A stretch of DNA of 7,910 bases. Source: Bacillota bacterium. GTDB taxonomy: Bacteria; Bacillota; Bacilli; Bacillales_B; DSM-18226. The stretch lies in assembly GCA_021821235.1 (NCBI GenBank), contig JAKACS010000127.1, positions 1 to 7,910 on the forward strand, read 5' to 3'. The notes under the pieces are model-generated. The model saw nothing but the letters and a program-made list of their open reading frames with translations, did not search any database and was not told where the DNA came from. Below, piece by piece: positions 5,769-7,910 of the stretch. Each line of letters opens with the position of its first letter. The stretch's first letter is position 1. The position numbers were made by a program, and so were the translations under genes.

Positions 5769-6387
5769 AAACAAATTCGTTTAGTAATTTTGAAAAATCG
5801 ACACGGTCGCCGATCGTGGTTGGCTTTGGTTTTTCCAAATACCGTTTGTCTTTTTCGACAAGTCGATAAATGTTATACGTTGTTAAGGCATCGTCGAGCG
5901 CGCGATGGTGTTTCCCGGTTCCCTCTTTGCCATATTCCTGCACCGCTTTCCATAGGCCTGTTTGATTTTGGTCGCCGAAAAAACGTTTATATTCCATCGA
6001 TAAATCAACTACCACTGCTTGGAACGGAAAGGGAACTTTCGCTTGTTGACAATTGTGTCTTAGCACCTTCATATCCATATTCCCCCAAGTAACAATGACG
6101 TTTTCAACGTTTTTGGTGAATTCCTCCAACTTTCGAATAAGTTCATAAAACGATAAGCCTTGGTCCACTTGTTCTTGAGTAATATGTAAAAATGATTTGC
6201 AGCGTTCTGTTAAAATCGGAAACCGAAACGGTGTGACAAAAGAAGAGAACTGCTCCACGATTCGATCATCGATTACCGAAACCAATCCAACTTCAATAAT
6301 TTCCGGATAAAAATTTTTCAACTTGGCATTTTTTTCTGGCATCGTAAATTCAAAATCAATAAACAAGGTTTGCCTTCTTCCTTTCAC
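5767..6387 (-). CDS. kapD: DEDDh 3'-5' exonuclease-family protein, KinA-pathway inhibitor KapD
   Basis: The 206-residue protein has a complete DEDDh exonuclease core: D11 and E13 in LFIDFEFT, D105 in WGNMD, and H161 with D166 in HRALDD (HxAxxD). All catalytic residues are present, so it is probably an active nuclease. KapD of Bacillus subtilis is described as an inhibitor of the KinA pathway to sporulation and is about this length. The segment FIDFEFTMPEKN...YPEIIEVG is typical. The start chosen is a GTG at 6387 because a GGGGGTGG run lies 5 bases upstream and the length then matches the family; an ATG at 6402 has a poorer site. It converges on kapB, and a partner gene in the same signalling system supports the name. 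An extended -10 promoter lies about 93 bases upstream. The fold is certain; the regulatory role rests on family knowledge. Confidence 0.87.
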   Translation of the reverse strand: MKGRRQTLFIDFEFTMPEKNAKLKNFYPEIIEVGLVSVIDDRIVEQFSSFVTPFRFPILTERCKSFLHITQEQVDQGLSFYELIRKLEEFTKNVENVIVTWGNMDMKVLRHNCQQAKVPFPFQAVVVDLSMEYKRFFGDQNQTGLWKAVQEYGKEGTGKHHRALDDALTTYNIYRLVEKDKRYLEKPKPTTIGDRVDFSKLLNEFV

Positions 6388-6430
6388 TTTTTCCACCCCC
6401 ATTTTGTGAATTTTCTTTACTATTAATATA

Positions 6431-6466
6431 TTAAAAAATATGTACAAGAACTGTGCTTCTCGTCAT
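6431..6466 (-). CDS. Possible 11-codon leader ORF upstream of kapD
   Basis: An ATG at 6466 has GGAGG exactly 8 bases upstream and encodes MTRSTVLVHIF before a TAA. It lies between the proposed promoter and kapD. However, the GGAGG directly abuts the TATAAT and would be upstream of the expected transcript start, so it may never be transcribed from that promoter. This is a weak candidate. Confidence 0.15.
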   Translation of the reverse strand: MTRSTVLVHIF

Positions 6467-6479
6467 GAATATTTCCTCC

Positions 6480-6488
6480 ATTATATCA
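6480..6488 (-). promoter_or_regulatory. Extended -10 promoter for kapD
   Basis: On the minus strand TGATATAAT gives a perfect extended -10 (TGnTATAAT). No good -35 is present at 16-18 bases, as is usual for extended -10 promoters. Transcription would start near 6474, leaving a leader of almost 90 bases before the GTG start. Confidence 0.6.
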
Positions 6489-6491
6489 CGT

Positions 6492-6512
6492 TTTTCACAA
6501 AAAATTTTCACA
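6492..6512 (-). repeat. Direct repeat TGTGAAAA upstream of the kapD promoter
   Basis: TGTGAAAA occurs twice on the minus strand, starting at 6512 and 6499 (13-base step). A further CGTGA lies next to the extended -10. The copies cover the -35 region, where an activator could bind. The sequence is AT-rich, so chance cannot be excluded. Confidence 0.3.
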
Positions 6513-6540
6513 TTTTTCTATTATTTATTCATTGTCCTTG

Positions 6541-6576
6541 CAAAAGCAAAGCGCCGTTCCTGTTTTGAACGGCGCT
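6541..6576 (-). terminator. Rho-independent terminator after the cytochrome b-like gene
   Basis: A perfect 10-bp stem (AGCGCCGTTC with GAACGGCGCT), a 7-base loop and a TTGCTTTTG tail lie just after the TAA stop. It marks the 3' end of the transcription unit entering from the right edge. Confidence 0.88.
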
Positions 6577-6585
6577 GACGCTTTC

Positions 6586-7910
6586 TTATTTAAATAAACC
6601 TTTAGCATCGTTAATTGCTTTTTGCATCTGGTCTGCTAATGTCTTGGCTTTGCTCCAATCCGGCGTGTCTTTGCTAACTTCCCCATTCAATCCGTCAGTT
6701 TCCATCTCTTTCACTATATCAGGATTCTTTTCACTGATGATGTCTTTTAATGGATCAAGTGTGGCATCAAGTTGCTCCGCTTGGGCTCGTGATCCCGAAA
6801 GATCCTTATTTTGAATGGCTTGCAGCAGTTTGGAGACAATGGTGTTTTCCTTATCTAATTGTACAGTCATATCCAAATTACCTGCTTTCACCAATGCATC
6901 TTTCATGGTTGTCAAGATAGTGGCAGCTTTTGCCCAGTCTGGACTAGCAGCGTTTAACGTCTCTGTAAAACCATCCGTATTTAAGTTGGCAACTAATGAC
7001 GGATCCAATTCTTTGATCGCATCTTTTGCTGGATCAATACTACCGTCAAGTTCCTCAGCCTGTGTCAATGCAGCCTTTTTATCCTGTTTTGCAACCGCGT
7101 CTTGCGCTTTGGTGATGCCAGTTAAAGCATTGGCGGTAATTGCATTGATTCCTACAGGGAACAGCGTTTGTGCTTGCTTAATGCCAGCTTCCGTATCGGC
7201 AAGTAATTGGTTCGCTTTGTTTAAATCAGGCGATTTTTCACTTAATAAAGTAGCAAGTTTATCAGAAGTGACTTTCTCTCCTGCTTTCGAATCTTTCGAC
7301 ATGATCACACTTTTCAATGGAATTAAATCTTCGTTTAATTGAGCAGCGTCTTTTTGATAGCCCGCTTGATCATTGCTTGCAATATCCTTTTTCAATTTCT
7401 CTACAAGACTGAGGGATTCACCCAATCCTTTTGCAACAGCAGCATTGTCAATCTGGATAGCTGCACCTTCCATGGATGCCATTCCGATATGCTGCTTCGG
7501 TTTTGTCGCATAGGCGTTAATGGTAAGACCGCTTAACGCGAGGACAATAATGGCTGACACGGAAACGATCAACTTTCTCTCTTTGATTAATTGCGTTTTG
7601 GCTCGATCGACAAATGGCACGAGGATCAAGAGAACAACAATGGCAACGGAGGCCCATAACAGGCCTGGTAGTCCTGCCCAGTTTTCAATGCTGAATATCC
7701 CCATAAATAACCAAGGTGGCTTCGTTGCTTCAAGCCCTTCGGTTGGAATTGGCCCTAATGCTGGCGGATAGATGACAGCCAAAAGGACAAGGAGACCAAA
7801 AGCGATAAATCCATAACCAACTAGCTTTAATCCATGTTGTGCAAACGTGTATTTCGGCCTGTTTACTGTCTTAACAGCTGCTGCTTCATTTTTCGCTTTC
7901 CATGGCAATT
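6586..7910 (-). CDS. Cytochrome b/subunit IV-like membrane protein with three extracytoplasmic repeats (5' end cut by window edge)
   Basis: At least 440 residues are visible. The frame stays open to the window edge and the only nearby start is a TTG in the last bases, so the N-terminus may lie outside. Three membrane helices are visible (about 27-48, 83-99, 113-131). The first two flank a loop with PPALGPIPTEGLEATKPPW, like the second half of cytochrome b or b6f subunit IV, where the quinol-site PEWY motif would sit. Positive charges at the N-terminus and at 102-112 put this loop and the long C-terminus outside the cell. Residues 158-439 form three degenerate repeats of about 95 residues, Ala/Lys/Asp/Leu-rich and helical. 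There is no cysteine anywhere and hence no CxxCH heme c site, unlike the QcrC subunit of Bacillus. It is probably part of a quinol-oxidising or related redox complex whose other subunits lie upstream. The family is moderately sure; the function of the repeats is unknown. Confidence 0.7.
   Translation of the reverse strand, partial: LPWKAKNEAAAVKTVNRPKYTFAQHGLKLVGYGFIAFGLLVLLAVIYPPALGPIPTEGLEATKPPWLFMGIFSIENWAGLPGLLWASVAIVVLLILVPFVDRAKTQLIKERKLIVSVSAIIVLALSGLTINAYATKPKQHIGMASMEGAAIQIDNAAVAKGLGESLSLVEKLKKDIASNDQAGYQKDAAQLNEDLIPLKSVIMSKDSKAGEKVTSDKLATLLSEKSPDLNKANQLLADTEAGIKQAQTLFPVGINAITANALTGITKAQDAVAKQDKKAALTQAEELDGSIDPAKDAIKELDPSLVANLNTDGFTETLNAASPDWAKAATILTTMKDALVKAGNLDMTVQLDKENTIVSKLLQAIQNKDLSGSRAQAEQLDATLDPLKDIISEKNPDIVKEMETDGLNGEVSKDTPDWSKAKTLADQMQKAINDAKGLFK
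6592..7437 (-). repeat. Three tandem ~95-residue protein repeats in the cytochrome b-like protein
   Basis: Copies lie at about 7162-7437, 6874-7134 and 6592-6852 (residues 158-249, 259-345, 353-439). Two anchors recur in register. The first is LNEDLIPLKSVI, LDGSIDPAKDAI, LDATLDPLKDII; the second is SPDLNKANQLL, SPDWAKAATIL, TPDWSKAKTLA. The spacings are 96 and 93 residues for both anchors. Copies 2 and 3 are closest; copy 1 has diverged. Confidence 0.8.

Noticed and set aside
6586..7910. Methyl-accepting or sensor protein reading of the helical C-terminal repeats
   Set aside because: No HAMP, receptor signalling or kinase motif is present, and the repeats are predicted to be outside the cell.

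Overview
The window looks like chromosomal DNA of a spore-forming member of the Bacillaceae. The evidence is the set of encoded proteins (KapB and KapD sporulation-kinase factors, a Bacillus-type PH-domain protein, Gram-positive lipoproteins), the strong GGAGG-type ribosome binding sites, the frequent TTG starts and the moderate GC content. I cannot name the species from sequence alone. I see no rRNA, tRNA, CRISPR array, insertion sequence or phage gene. All but one of the main genes lie on the minus strand; only kapB is on the plus strand. No gene-free stretch exceeds about 200 bases.

Read along the minus strand, from high to low coordinates, the layout is as follows. (1) A membrane protein that runs off the right edge: a cytochrome b/subunit IV-like three-helix region followed by about 300 extracytoplasmic residues in three degenerate ~95-residue repeats, ending in a strong terminator. 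(2) kapD, a DEDDh exonuclease-family gene, converging on plus-strand kapB with a shared hairpin between them. (3) A cyclophilin-type peptidyl-prolyl isomerase lipoprotein, transcribed divergently from kapB across a region with two perfect palindromes. (4) A Cu/Zn superoxide dismutase-like lipoprotein lacking one copper ligand. (5) A small Gly/Tyr/Pro/His-rich repeat protein with a natural run of six histidines. (6) A long alanyl-tRNA editing protein (AlaX type). (7) A 6-phosphogluconate dehydrogenase whose cofactor pocket looks NAD-type. (8) A small bacterial PH-domain protein. The left 53 bases hold no gene I can support.

The genes do not form one pathway. Three themes can be separated: envelope and redox functions (cytochrome b-like protein, PPIase lipoprotein, SOD-like lipoprotein), sporulation (kapB, kapD, possibly the GYP-rich protein), and housekeeping (6PGDH, AlaX, PH protein). 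The most unusual points are the cytochrome b-type anchor whose usual cytochrome c position is occupied by heme-less repeats, the altered metal site of the SOD-like protein, the NAD-like fingerprint of the 6PGDH, and several short regulatory structures in the intergenic gaps. I found no clear multi-gene novel system; the repeat-fused cytochrome b protein is the best candidate for something poorly described, and its operon partners lie outside the window.
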